The position numbers and the translations under genes were made by a program. 64,000 bases of DNA from Actinospica acidithermotolerans (GTDB taxonomy: Bacteria; Actinomycetota; Actinomycetes; Streptomycetales; Catenulisporaceae): the NCBI RefSeq assembly GCF_018139625.1, contig NZ_JAGSOH010000005.1, positions 92,652-156,651 on the forward strand, in the 5' to 3' direction. Each line of letters opens with the position of its first letter. Position 1 is the first letter of the stretch. Below the pieces are notes generated by a model. It searched no databases, had not been told where the DNA came from, and saw only the letters and a program-made list of their open reading frames with translations. Shown here one piece after another: positions 43,542-52,194 of the stretch.

Positions 43542-44960
43542 TCAGGCCCGGCGCACCCGCGGGGCGAGCATCCATGCCACCGCGGCGATGCCGATGTACA
43601 ACGCGTAGAGCAGCACGTAGACGCCGCCGGAGGAGCCGTCGGTGCTCATGGCGTGGTAGATGCTGCCGCCGAGGGCGATCGCGAGGGTGCTGGTGATGCC
43701 GTCGGCGACCTGGAGCGAGGCCGAGTTCGTGCCCTGCTCCTCGGGCTCGGAGAGCTCGAGGGTGAGCAGGCTCACGGTGGGGAACGCCATTCCGGCGCCG
43801 AGCGAGGCGAAGCCCATCGCGAGGGCGACGGTCCACAGGGGGGTGGCGGTGCTGACCGCGACGATGTCGCCGATGAGGGACAGGCCGCAGACGGCGATTC
43901 CGGTGCGGACGCGGGCGGGCTTGGACAGGCGGGTCGCGACGGCCGGCTGGTTGATCGCCCACGAGGAGATCGCCCAGCCGACGGTCGCCGTGACCAGCGA
44001 CAGGCCCGCGAACGTGACGCTCATGCCGCGGTGCTGCTCCAGCATCAGCGGGAGGAAGGCCTCGATGCCGAAGTACGAGCCCGCCATCAGCCCGCGCATC
44101 AGGATCACGGTGGGCAGGCCGCGGCGCGCGCGCAGCGTGCCGGCCGGGAGCAGCCGGGGGACGCTCGGGACGAGCAGCGCGATCGCGATCGGCGCGAGGA
44201 TCAGGCCGACGAGGTTGATCTCCTGGCTGCCGAGCTCCAGCAGCCCGGCGCCGAGCGCCGTGACGCCGGCGGCCACGCGGATCCGGCGCAGCCGCGCGTT
44301 CTCCGCCTCGTCGCGCTCGGCCGCCTCGACCCGCGGCAGGTCGCGCAGCGGCCCGGCGAGCAGCACGAGCGGGATGACGATCAGCACCGCCGTGCCGAGG
44401 AAGATCCAACGCCAGCTCAGATCCTCGGTGAGCACGCCCGCGATCACCGGGCCTACCGCGCCGGGCAGCACCCAGCACGTGGCCATCGCGGAGAACGCCT
44501 TGCCGCGCAGGTGCTCCGGGTAGGCGCGGCCGACGAGGACGTACAGCGCCACGATGACGAGTCCGCCGCCCAGGCCCTGGATCGCGCGGCCGAGCACGAA
44601 CTGCGCCATCGTCGTCGCCGTGCCCGCGGTGAGCAGCCCGACGCCGAACAGCGCGATGCCGCCGAGGCAGGGCAGCCGCGGCCCGCTGCGGTCGGAGCGC
44701 TGCCCGCTCAGGACCATGCCGAGCAGACTGGTCGTCAGGTACGCCGAGAACGCGAGCGAGTAGTACGGCAGGCCGTGCAGCTTCGCGACCGCGACCGGCA
44801 TCGCCGCGCCCACGGCCATCGCCTCGAAGGCGGTGAGCAGGATCGAGGCGACGAAGCCGATCGTCACGGCCAGATACCGCGGGCTGAGGATGCTCTCCGA
44901 GGCTGCGGGCTGGGCGGGGGCGGCGGCGGAGAGCGTGGTCACCTCAGGATGGTATGTCAT
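43542..44960 (-). CDS. MFS transporter (14-span-like efflux type)
   Basis: A 472-aa membrane protein, MTYHPEVTTLSAAAPAQPAA at the start. The first span holds SILLTAFEAMAVGAAMPVAV, the motif-A-like loop is SGQRSDRSGPRLPCLG, and motif C is VLPGAVGPVIAGVLTEDLSW. It continues to APRVRRA. Drug or metabolite efflux is likely and the substrate unknown. It is upstream of and co-directional with the helicase, 113 bp apart. No local regulator is adjacent. Confidence 0.85.
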   Translation of the reverse strand: MTYHPEVTTLSAAAPAQPAASESILSPRYLAVTIGFVASILLTAFEAMAVGAAMPVAVAKLHGLPYYSLAFSAYLTTSLLGMVLSGQRSDRSGPRLPCLGGIALFGVGLLTAGTATTMAQFVLGRAIQGLGGGLVIVALYVLVGRAYPEHLRGKAFSAMATCWVLPGAVGPVIAGVLTEDLSWRWIFLGTAVLIVIPLVLLAGPLRDLPRVEAAERDEAENARLRRIRVAAGVTALGAGLLELGSQEINLVGLILAPIAIALLVPSVPRLLPAGTLRARRGLPTVILMRGLMAGSYFGIEAFLPLMLEQHRGMSVTFAGLSLVTATVGWAISSWAINQPAVATRLSKPARVRTGIAVCGLSLIGDIVAVSTATPLWTVALAMGFASLGAGMAFPTVSLLTLELSEPEEQGTNSASLQVADGITSTLAIALGGSIYHAMSTDGSSGGVYVLLYALYIGIAAVAWMLAPRVRRA

Positions 44961-45389
44961 AGCCCAATGGGTTATCCACCTGTTACACCGGACGCCGGCC
45001 TCCGTGATCCGCGCGCGGTGCGCTGAGCGCCCCGGCAGGCGAAGAGGCGGAGATGCGCACAGCCTGGCCGGCGCCGCGTGGGAGGCGCGCTACCGGCTGG
45101 AGGAGGACCGGCTGCTGCGGGCGCTGCGGCTGCTGCGGCTGCTGCGGGCGCTACGGACGCTGCGCGCTGCGGGCGCTACGGACGCTGCGCGCTACGGACG
45201 CGGATCGGGCTGGAGCTGACCGAAGCCGCCGTCGCGTGACGCCGCGTCAGTTGCTCACGCCCCACGGCCGCAGCGGCATCCGCGTCGGGTGCGCCTCCGG
45301 CGCGTCACGCTTCCCGGCCGCAGCGGCATCCGCGTCAGGTGCGCCTCAGACGCGTCGCGCGGCCCACCCAACCGTCGGGTGACGCCGCG
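44961..45389. other. Repeat-rich intergenic region (429 bp)
   Basis: No supported gene. It holds a run of CTGCGG-type short repeats (about 45110-45200), including a perfect 25-bp tandem duplication, and then two degenerate copies of the 3' end of the neighbouring molybdenum-subunit gene. Confidence 0.6.
45144..45193. repeat. Perfect 25-bp tandem repeat (two copies)
   Basis: The unit beginning GCGGGCGCTACGGACGCTGC occurs at 45144-45168 and again at 45169-45193, followed by a partial third copy. It is embedded in a longer CTGCGG-rich stretch. Confidence 0.8.
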
Positions 45390-45449
45390 TCAGTTGCTCA
45401 CGCCCCACGGCCGCAGTGGCATCCGCGTCGGGTGCGCCTCCAGCGCGTC
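45236..45449. repeat. Duplicated 3' end of the molybdenum-subunit gene
   Basis: The 71 bp at 45379-45449, which include the last codons and stop of the molybdenum subunit, recur at 45236-45306 with two mismatches. A shorter, more diverged copy lies at about 45315-45355. In minus-strand translation, copy one still reads EAHPTRMPLRPWGVSN then stop; the middle copy reads EAHLTRMPLRP. Confidence 0.8.
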
Positions 45450-47816
45450 GCGCGTCGCGCAGGCCAGTGCGGCGGCACACGCGGCGTACGCGGCGCGGCG
45501 TACCGGGATGTAGCCCAGCGGCAGCGGCGCGGCGAACCCGCGTCGGCGCAGCATCGTCGAGTCGAGCTCGCCGATCGAGGACTCCGCGAACGGCAGCAGC
45601 TCCAGCTCCGGCTGCTCCAGCATCGTCGGGAACTGGCCGGGCCCGAGCGCGCCGAAGCCGCCGAGCTCGGCGCCGGCCAGGTCGATCTCCTCGGCCTGCG
45701 CGTTGAAGACGAAGTCGACGGCGGTGAGCACGCCAGACCCGACCGCGGCCTGCGCCCGCTCCGGCAGCAGCACGCGGCCCGCGTCGTGGGCGGCCGTGAC
45801 CCGGACCGGCCGCAGCGTGTGCAGCTCGGTGTCGGCGTCCACGACCGCGCGGTACGCGGCGACGGCCACGTGCGCGGTGCCGGGCTCGGGCACGAACACG
45901 CCGGGAGACGGCGCGCCCGAACCGTGCACGCGGAACTCGCCGTTCGCGACGTACACCGCGGCGCCGCGCAGCACCTGCGCGTAGACCTCTTCGACCGGCT
46001 TGGAGAGCGTGCCGTCGTAGGTGACGACCATGCCGTCGCGCACCTCGAGCAGCTGGGGGGAGACGGCGAACTGCGCGGCGATCTTCGCCAGGGCCTGCGA
46101 CCGCGCCGCGCGGGCCGCGCGCTGCACGGCCATGCAGTGCAGCCACGTCGTACGCCCCGGGCCGATCGCCGTCGCGGGCAGGTCCGCCGGATTCGCCGGA
46201 CGCCGCACGATCACCCGGCGCACGCCGAGGATCTCGCGGGCCATCTTGCGCAGCAGCGCGTGCTGGCCGTTGCCGGTGTCCACCATGCTCGTCGCCACGT
46301 GCACGATCGGGCCGTTGACGTCCGAGGTCAGCGCGACCTGGGCGCTCGCGAACTCCTCGCCGAGCTCCGGCGGCACCAGGTCCACCATGGCGAGCGCGAT
46401 GCCCGCGCCGCGGCGCACCCGGGTCAGCTCGCCGGTGCGGCCGACCGTGCCGGGGAACGTCCGGATGTCCGGGCCCGGCGGGAACGGCGGCATCTGCGTG
46501 TCGAGAAGCGCGGTCAGCAGCTCAGGCAGCGGGACCGCGCCGGCCAGCCGCCGGCCGTCCGGCAGATGGTCGCCGGAGCGGATCAGGTTCCTGACGCGCA
46601 GGTCGAGGGGACCGCGCCCGCAGGCCGCCGCGGCCGCGTCGATCTGCGCCTCGGCGACCACCGCGGCCACCATCGCGGCGCCGCCGGGCCACGGACCGGC
46701 CGGCGGGTTGTGCGTGCGCACGACCCAGCCCTGGATGTCCACGTTCTCGCAGCGGTACGGTCCGACGACGCTGCGGCACAGCTCGTCGAGCAGCGGCTCG
46801 GCACCGGCCGGGTCGGCGCCGCCGTCCACGACCAGCTCCACCCGGACGGCGAGCAAGGTGCCCTCGGCGTCGACGCGGTGCGTGGCGTGCACCCGGATCG
46901 CCGGGGTGCCCGCGTCGCCCGCGAGCCGGTCGGCCGGACCGCCCTCGGCCCGCACCGGCCGTCCGGTGCGCAGCGCGAGCAGCGCGGCGGCCACCCGCAG
47001 ATCGGGGTCGTCGCCGGACCTGGTGCCGGTGAACGGCGCCGGGACCAGGTGGATCGCCTCGATCGGCAGGCCCAGGGCGGCGGAGACCGCGCGCAGGTCG
47101 CGCATCGGGTCGGCGCACGCCGTGTGCAGGTCGAGCGCGACCAGCCGCAGCCCGCCGTGGCCGTCCTGCGCGAAGTGCGGCACGGCGAGCACGGCGCCGG
47201 GCGCGGCGGCCGGATCGGCGCCGCGGCCGAACTCGTACCCGTACATGACCGTGCTCTCGCCCTCGTCGGGCTCGGCCAGGTCGCCGCCCTCGCCCAGCGT
47301 GTACCGGCGGTACGCGGCCACGCGCGAGTCGTTTCCGGTGCGGCGCGCCGCGGCGAAGACCTGGCGCGCGTCGAGCAGCGGCTCGCCCGGCGCGTAGGTG
47401 ATCTCGACGGCGTCCAGCGCGGCCCTGGCCAGCGCGGGATGGTCGGCGGCGGCCACCGCCACGCACTGCCCGCGGTACTCGACCGCCGTCACGCCGAGCT
47501 CCTGGCCGGCGAGCACGGCGTGCACTCCGGGGATGTCCAGCGCGGGCTTGACGTCGATGTTCAGCAGCGCGGCGTGCGGGTACGGGCTGCGGGCCAGCGC
47601 CGCGTAGAGCATGCCGGGGCCGCCGGGACGATCCGCCGCGTACGGGTAGCGGCCCGCGGCCTTCGCGGCGGGCACCGCCTTGCCGATGCCGTCCGCGGGC
47701 GGATCGACCGCCGCGTACGCCGGGGCCGCGACGACGTCGACCGGCGCCGCCGCCGCGACCTCGGCCGGCAGCTGCTCGCCGATCAGGAAGCCGGGAAGCG
47801 CAGAGGGCTTATCCAC
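45390..47816 (-). CDS. Xanthine dehydrogenase-type molybdopterin-binding subunit (divergent)
   Basis: An 808-aa large subunit of a molybdenum hydroxylase. The first domain carries GRYPYAADRPGGPGMLYAAL and ARSPYPHAALLNIDV, as in aldehyde oxidase/xanthine dehydrogenase. Later segments include TSMVDTGNGQHALLRKMARE and ESSIGELDST, the counterpart of the usual GxGEPP with its Glu. The usual GGGFGGK motif is replaced by PAPFTGTRSG, and the RGFGAPQ segment by GPWPGG, so cofactor binding may be altered. It overlaps the iron-sulfur gene by 8 bp and is third in the operon. Its 3' end is duplicated just downstream. Substrate unknown. Confidence 0.82.
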   Translation of the reverse strand: MDKPSALPGFLIGEQLPAEVAAAAPVDVVAAPAYAAVDPPADGIGKAVPAAKAAGRYPYAADRPGGPGMLYAALARSPYPHAALLNIDVKPALDIPGVHAVLAGQELGVTAVEYRGQCVAVAAADHPALARAALDAVEITYAPGEPLLDARQVFAAARRTGNDSRVAAYRRYTLGEGGDLAEPDEGESTVMYGYEFGRGADPAAAPGAVLAVPHFAQDGHGGLRLVALDLHTACADPMRDLRAVSAALGLPIEAIHLVPAPFTGTRSGDDPDLRVAAALLALRTGRPVRAEGGPADRLAGDAGTPAIRVHATHRVDAEGTLLAVRVELVVDGGADPAGAEPLLDELCRSVVGPYRCENVDIQGWVVRTHNPPAGPWPGGAAMVAAVVAEAQIDAAAAACGRGPLDLRVRNLIRSGDHLPDGRRLAGAVPLPELLTALLDTQMPPFPPGPDIRTFPGTVGRTGELTRVRRGAGIALAMVDLVPPELGEEFASAQVALTSDVNGPIVHVATSMVDTGNGQHALLRKMAREILGVRRVIVRRPANPADLPATAIGPGRTTWLHCMAVQRAARAARSQALAKIAAQFAVSPQLLEVRDGMVVTYDGTLSKPVEEVYAQVLRGAAVYVANGEFRVHGSGAPSPGVFVPEPGTAHVAVAAYRAVVDADTELHTLRPVRVTAAHDAGRVLLPERAQAAVGSGVLTAVDFVFNAQAEEIDLAGAELGGFGALGPGQFPTMLEQPELELLPFAESSIGELDSTMLRRRGFAAPLPLGYIPVRRAAYAACAAALACATRDALEAHPTRMPLRPWGVSN

Positions 47817-48462
47817 GCCGCTTCACCGCCTGCGCCGCCTCGTTCACGGCATCGATGAAGTGGCCGGGAGGCAGGCAGCGGCACAGGTGGCCGGAGAGCG
47901 ACTCGCGAATCGCCGCCTCGCTCGGCTCGGGCTGACGGGCCAGCAGCGCGCGCGTGGTCAGGCCGATGCCCGGCAGGCAGTAGCCGCATCCGGCGCCGCA
48001 GTGCGCGGCCAGGGCGCCGGAGACCTCGTCGCCGTCGCCGTACGCCTCGGGCGTGGTCACCGAGGAACCCTCGGCCACCAGCGCGGGCGTCAGGCAGCCG
48101 AGCACCGGCTCGCCGTCCAGCAGCACGAGGCACGCCCCGCACTCGCCCTCGCCGCAGCCGTCCTTCGCGGCGGTGCGGCCGAGCCGGTCCCGCAGCACGA
48201 ACAGCAGGCTGTCCGCGACCCAGACCTCGGGCACCTCGACCGGCTCGCCGTTCACCGTGCAGCGGATCGACACCGTCGCGAACGGACCGGACGCCGGCGG
48301 GATCGGCGGCCCGGCCACCGCCTCGGCCGCGTGCTGGACCTGGCTCGGCAGGCTGCTCACCACGGTGTACGTGCCGCTGCCCGCGAGCGGGTCGATCTCC
48401 AGCTCGTTCGAGGAGTCCGCCGAGAGGAAGTCGTACTGATCGAAGTCGTGGGCCTCGCTCAT
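47809..48462 (-). CDS. [2Fe-2S] subunit of the xanthine dehydrogenase-type complex
   Basis: A 217-aa electron-transfer subunit. The ATG at 48462 follows GAGG by 7 nt. After an unusual N-terminal extension of about 55 residues, the plant-type ferredoxin cluster is CGEGECGACLVLLDG with the fourth Cys in VLGC. The second cluster uses HCGAGCGYCLPG and LSGHLCRCLPP. The usual CRCTGY reads CRCLPP here. The long N-terminus and altered second-cluster loop set it apart from canonical CoxS/XdhC. Encoded between the FAD and molybdenum subunits. Confidence 0.88.
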   Translation of the reverse strand: MSEAHDFDQYDFLSADSSNELEIDPLAGSGTYTVVSSLPSQVQHAAEAVAGPPIPPASGPFATVSIRCTVNGEPVEVPEVWVADSLLFVLRDRLGRTAAKDGCGEGECGACLVLLDGEPVLGCLTPALVAEGSSVTTPEAYGDGDEVSGALAAHCGAGCGYCLPGIGLTTRALLARQPEPSEAAIRESLSGHLCRCLPPGHFIDAVNEAAQAVKRRG

Positions 48463-48529
48463 GCGCCCGCCTCGTCGGCGCTCGGCAGGCGCTCGGGCTC
48501 TGCGCCCCACGGCTCGCTCGCAAGCCCGC

Positions 48530-49654
48530 TCACTGTGCCCGCCCCCCGTTGCCCTGCGCCGGGATCGTGATGTCCGTGCGCGCGCCGAGCGCGCCGAGCC
48601 CCGGCACGTTGATCGGCCCGGTGATCGGGCCCGGCACCGGCGGCGCCTGCGGCAGGCCGCGCTCGGCCCGCTCCACGGCCGAGCGCGCGCGCATCAGCTC
48701 CGCCTTGATCTGGTACTGCTTCACCTGCTCCAGCCAGCCCGAGGGCGGCAGCGCCCGGACCAGCGCGCGGCGCGCGCAGACCTCGGCGGCCTGCCTGCGG
48801 TACTCGTCCGGGATGCGCGAGGTGGAGGCGCCGGCCGGGCCGGCGGTGAGCGGGGCCAGCAGGCCCTCGGCCACCAGCCGGGCGAAGGTCTGGTACGTCC
48901 CCGGGTCCGGGATCGCGCCCGCCTCCCAGTCCACGTGCGCCTGCAGCCACTGCCCGGCGTGGTCCACCCGCGCCGGCACCGGCCCGTGCCCGCCGATCGC
49001 GCAGGCGACCTGGCGGGTGGACGGGTCGACGACCAGGGCGAGCGTGAGCACCGGCCGCCCCGGTCCGCCGCGGGTGCCGATCTTCATGAAGCCCTGCTGG
49101 CCGGTGCCGAGCGGCAGCCGGAACGCGGTGATCAGCTCGCCGGGCTGCAGCTGCACGCCGCCGTCCCTGGCGTAGAGCCCGGCGACCGGGACCTGCCGCC
49201 AGTCGTGCCGGGTGCGGCACACCGCGACCGCGCCGAGCGCTATCAGCGTCGTGAGCATGTCGCGCCCGGGCAGCGGCGCCGGGCCGCCGCCGAGGCGCTT
49301 GCCGGAGGCCAGGTTGCCGCCGAGGGTGGCCCGGGTGCGCAGGGCGGCGGAGCCTATCGCGCGGGCGGCCTGGGCGAGGGCGGGCAGCACCGCGCGCAGG
49401 TCCGGGTGCGTCAGATCGGCGCAGGTCGTGGCGGCGCCGATGATGACCTCCTGCTCGGTGAACCAGACCCCGCGCAGCTCGGGGATCCGGTCGATCAGCA
49501 GGAAGCCGCCCGGCCGCAGCCTTCCGGCGTTGGCCAGCACCATCAGCTCCGTCCCGCCGGCCAGCACGCACAGATCAGGCTGCGCGGCCAGGGCCTCGAC
49601 CGCGGGCTCGAGCTCGGTCGGGCGCAGGGCCGCTACGGGGGTGGACACCGGCAT
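48530..49654 (-). CDS. FAD-binding subunit of the xanthine dehydrogenase-type complex
   Basis: A 374-aa CoxM/XdhB-type subunit that passes electrons from the iron-sulfur subunit to the final acceptor. The two FAD-binding signatures are visible: VLAGGTELMVLANAG near residue 31 and RTRATLGGNLASGKRLGGGP near 107. The C-terminal CO_dh_flav_C domain and a Pro/Gly-rich tail follow. It is the first gene of the three-gene operon; the iron-sulfur gene follows after 67 bp. Confidence 0.9.
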   Translation of the reverse strand: MPVSTPVAALRPTELEPAVEALAAQPDLCVLAGGTELMVLANAGRLRPGGFLLIDRIPELRGVWFTEQEVIIGAATTCADLTHPDLRAVLPALAQAARAIGSAALRTRATLGGNLASGKRLGGGPAPLPGRDMLTTLIALGAVAVCRTRHDWRQVPVAGLYARDGGVQLQPGELITAFRLPLGTGQQGFMKIGTRGGPGRPVLTLALVVDPSTRQVACAIGGHGPVPARVDHAGQWLQAHVDWEAGAIPDPGTYQTFARLVAEGLLAPLTAGPAGASTSRIPDEYRRQAAEVCARRALVRALPPSGWLEQVKQYQIKAELMRARSAVERAERGLPQAPPVPGPITGPINVPGLGALGARTDITIPAQGNGGRAQ

Positions 49655-49724
49655 GGAGGGCTTTGTCTTTTTTGTCTACGAGGGGGTGGACTGGTCGGCG
49701 CTGGGCGCGGGGCGCGGCCGCGCG

Positions 49725-50027
49725 TCAGGACTCGCCGCCGGACTTCCCCGCCTTGTCGTCGGAGTTGTCGTCGGCCCAGCCCGGGCCTTCGTAGATCTCC
49801 TTGCAGGTCGGGCAGATGGGATAGCGCTTCGGGTCGCGGCTCGGCACCCACGTCTTCCCGCACAGCGCGGTGATCGGCGTGCCGAACACCATCGCCTCGG
49901 TGATCTTGTCCTTGGGCGCGTAGTGCGAGAAGCGCTCGTGGTCGCCGTCGTCGGTGCGGTAGTCGGTCCGCTCTTCGATCAGCGTGGACGTCCCGCCCGA
50001 TACGGTCATCTCTTCTACGGTGCTCAT
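49725..50027 (-). CDS. DUF3039 domain protein
   Basis: A 100-aa soluble protein, MSTVEEMTVSGGTSTLIEER at the start, then DGDHERFSHYAPKDKITEAM and GTPITALCGKTWVPSRDPKR followed by YPICPTCKEIYEG. The Cys of TALCGK together with the CPTC pair could bind zinc. It matches the actinobacterial DUF3039 family, function unknown. The start is taken at 50027; a second ATG at 50009 is possible. It is 50 bp downstream of yqgE. Confidence 0.85.
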   Translation of the reverse strand: MSTVEEMTVSGGTSTLIEERTDYRTDDGDHERFSHYAPKDKITEAMVFGTPITALCGKTWVPSRDPKRYPICPTCKEIYEGPGWADDNSDDKAGKSGGES

Positions 50028-50077
50028 AACCCCGAGTGTAGAAGGTCGCCGGGCCGCCTGTGGAGTGCTTATCAAGG

Positions 50078-50650
50078 TCAGTTGAGCTCGGGGTCGTCCG
50101 GGAACGTGCTGAGCAGGGCGAGGCCGCCGCGCTGGCGGCGCAGCACGGTGCGCCAGGCGAGCTCCGGGGAGAGGGTGAAGGCGTCCGCGGGGGCCGCGTC
50201 GACCACGTACCAGGCGCCCTGGCCCAGCTCCCGCTCCAGCTGCCCGGCACTCCATCCGGCGTAGCCCGCGTAGACCCGGAAGGCCGAGATCTCGGCGGCC
50301 AGCAGCTCCGGCGGCAGGTCCAGGTCCACCAGGCCCAGGTCGCCGTGCACGCGGCGCCAGCCGAGCGGGTCCGGGTCCTCGCCGCGGGGCAGCGCGCGCA
50401 GCTCGGCCAGGCCGAGCGCCGAGTCGAGGGCGACCGGGCCGCCCTGGAAGACCATCGGCATGGGGCCGGCCAGCTCGCTCCACGCGGGCAGGACCTCGTT
50501 CACCGGCACCGTCGTGGGCCGGTTGATCACCACGCCGAGGGTGCCGTCGGTGTCGTGATCGAGCACCAGCACCACGGTGCGGTCGAAATTGGGGTCCACC
50601 AGCAGCGGAGTCGCCACCAGCAGTCGCCCGGTCAGCTCAGTGTCGGACAT
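50078..50650 (-). CDS. YqgE/AlgH family protein
   Basis: A 190-aa protein with the UPF0301 pattern: LTGRLLVATPLLVDPNFDRT, VVLVLDHDTDGTLGVVINRP, VFQGGPVALDSALGLAEL, FRVYAGYAGWSAGQLERELG and GAWYVVDAAP. The ATG at 50650 gives the usual family length. Proteins of this family are sometimes called transcriptional regulators but their biochemical role is not established. It is divergent from murA across 126 bp. Confidence 0.93.
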   Translation of the reverse strand: MSDTELTGRLLVATPLLVDPNFDRTVVLVLDHDTDGTLGVVINRPTTVPVNEVLPAWSELAGPMPMVFQGGPVALDSALGLAELRALPRGEDPDPLGWRRVHGDLGLVDLDLPPELLAAEISAFRVYAGYAGWSAGQLERELGQGAWYVVDAAPADAFTLSPELAWRTVLRRQRGGLALLSTFPDDPELN

Positions 50651-50776
50651 GCGCCACACCCATGGAGTACATACTGACAGGCGAGAGGACGCGCGTGCGG
50701 CGTTGGGCACAGCCGGTGCGTCTCTGGCAGACTGACGTCCCGTGCGACCGCCCCTCGTCAACCCGCACTTGGAGCC

Positions 50777-52165
50777 ATGACTAGTCCAGCCACTACCCTG
50801 CCCCGGCCCGCCGAACCGTCCGAGGCGTTCGACTCCGCGGACCTCATCCGGGTCACCGGCGGCACGCCGCTCACCGGCGAGGTCACCGTGCGCGGCGCCA
50901 AGAACCTGGTCCCCAAGGCCATGGTGGCGGCCCTGCTGGGCGACGGCCCGAGCCTGCTGCGCAACGTGCCGCAGATCAGCGACGTGCGCATCGTCACCGG
51001 CCTGCTCGAGGCGCACGGCGTCACCGTGAGCGCGGGCGAGCAGCCCGGCGACCTGGTGCTCGACCCGACCTCGGTGGACCGGCCCGACCACGCCGAGATC
51101 GCCGCGCACGCCGGGTCGAGCCGGATCCCGATCCTGCTGTGCGGCCCGCTGCTGCACCGGATCGGCCACGCCTTCATCCCGGACCTCGGCGGCTGCCGCA
51201 TCGGCGACCGGCCGATCGACTTCCACCTCGACGCGCTGCGCGCGTTCGGCGCCGTGGTGGACAAGCGCCCCGAGGGCCTGCACATCTCGGCCCCGCAGAA
51301 GCTGCGCGGCACGAAGATCACGCTGCCCTACCCGAGCGTCGGCTCCACCGAGCAGGTGCTGCTGACGGCGGTGCTCGCCGAGGGCGTGACCGAGCTGCGC
51401 AACGCGGCCACGGAGCCGGAGATCCAGGACCTGATCGCCGTCCTGCAGAAGATGGGCGCGATCATCTCGGTGCTGGACAACCGGGTCATCCACATCACCG
51501 GGGTGGACTCGCTCAGCGGCTACCGGCACCGCGCGCTGCCGGACCGGCTCGAGGCCGCCTCCTGGGCGTGCGCGGCGCTGGCCACCGGGGGCGACGTGCT
51601 GGTGCGCGGCGCGCTGCAGGGCCCGATGATGACGTTCCTGAACGTCTTCCGGCGGGTCGGCGGCGCCTTCGAGGTCGAGGACGAGCCCGGCGAGACCGGC
51701 ATCCGCTTCTGGCACCCGGGCGGTCCGCTCAGCGCGCTGGCGCTGGAGACGGACGTGCACCCGGGCTTCCAGACCGACTGGCAGCAGCCGATGGTCGTCG
51801 CGCTGACGCAGGCGCAGGGTCTGTCGATCGTGCACGAGACCGTGTACGAGAAGCGGCTCGGCTTCACCAAGGCGCTGATCGACATGGGCGCGCAGGTCCA
51901 GCTGTACCGGGAGTGCCTCGGCGGCACGCCCTGCCGCTTCGGCCAGCGCAACTTCATGCACTCGGCGGTGATCTCCGGACCGACGAAGCTGCACGCGACC
52001 GACCTGGTGATCCCGGACCTGCGGGCCGGATTCTCCTACCTGATCGCGGCGCTCGCGGCGCAGGGCACCTCCAGCGTGCACGGCATCTCGCTGATCAGCC
52101 GCGGCTACGAGGACTTCGGCACGAAGCTGCAGGCGCTCGGCGCTCAGGTGGAATTCCCGAGCTAG
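50777..52165 (+). CDS. murA: UDP-N-acetylglucosamine 1-carboxyvinyltransferase
   Basis: First committed step of peptidoglycan synthesis, moving enolpyruvate from PEP to UDP-GlcNAc. The product is 462 aa, slightly longer at the N-terminus than E. coli MurA. The substrate-site Lys and Asn are in TVRGAKNLVPKAMVAALL. The active-site loop DLGGCRIGDRPIDFHL carries the catalytic Cys, so fosfomycin sensitivity is expected from this residue. Later segments TDVHPGFQTDWQQPMVVALT and ADLRAGFSYLIAALAA-like RAGFSYLIAALAA are typical. Confidence 0.96.
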   Translation: MTSPATTLPRPAEPSEAFDSADLIRVTGGTPLTGEVTVRGAKNLVPKAMVAALLGDGPSLLRNVPQISDVRIVTGLLEAHGVTVSAGEQPGDLVLDPTSVDRPDHAEIAAHAGSSRIPILLCGPLLHRIGHAFIPDLGGCRIGDRPIDFHLDALRAFGAVVDKRPEGLHISAPQKLRGTKITLPYPSVGSTEQVLLTAVLAEGVTELRNAATEPEIQDLIAVLQKMGAIISVLDNRVIHITGVDSLSGYRHRALPDRLEAASWACAALATGGDVLVRGALQGPMMTFLNVFRRVGGAFEVEDEPGETGIRFWHPGGPLSALALETDVHPGFQTDWQQPMVVALTQAQGLSIVHETVYEKRLGFTKALIDMGAQVQLYRECLGGTPCRFGQRNFMHSAVISGPTKLHATDLVIPDLRAGFSYLIAALAAQGTSSVHGISLISRGYEDFGTKLQALGAQVEFPS

Positions 52166-52194
52166 AGCCGAACGTTCGCAGAGGCATGAGCCTC

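Noticed and set aside
43429..44478. Extension of the helicase frame by about 350 residues upstream
   Set aside because: The extra part overlaps the MFS gene in another frame and has no helicase-like sequence; the TTG at 43428 leads directly into the conserved N-terminus.
45053..45382. Plus-strand frames rich in Leu/Arg over the repeat region
   Set aside because: They arise from CTGCGG-type repeats and duplicated antisense sequence, with no start signals or homology.
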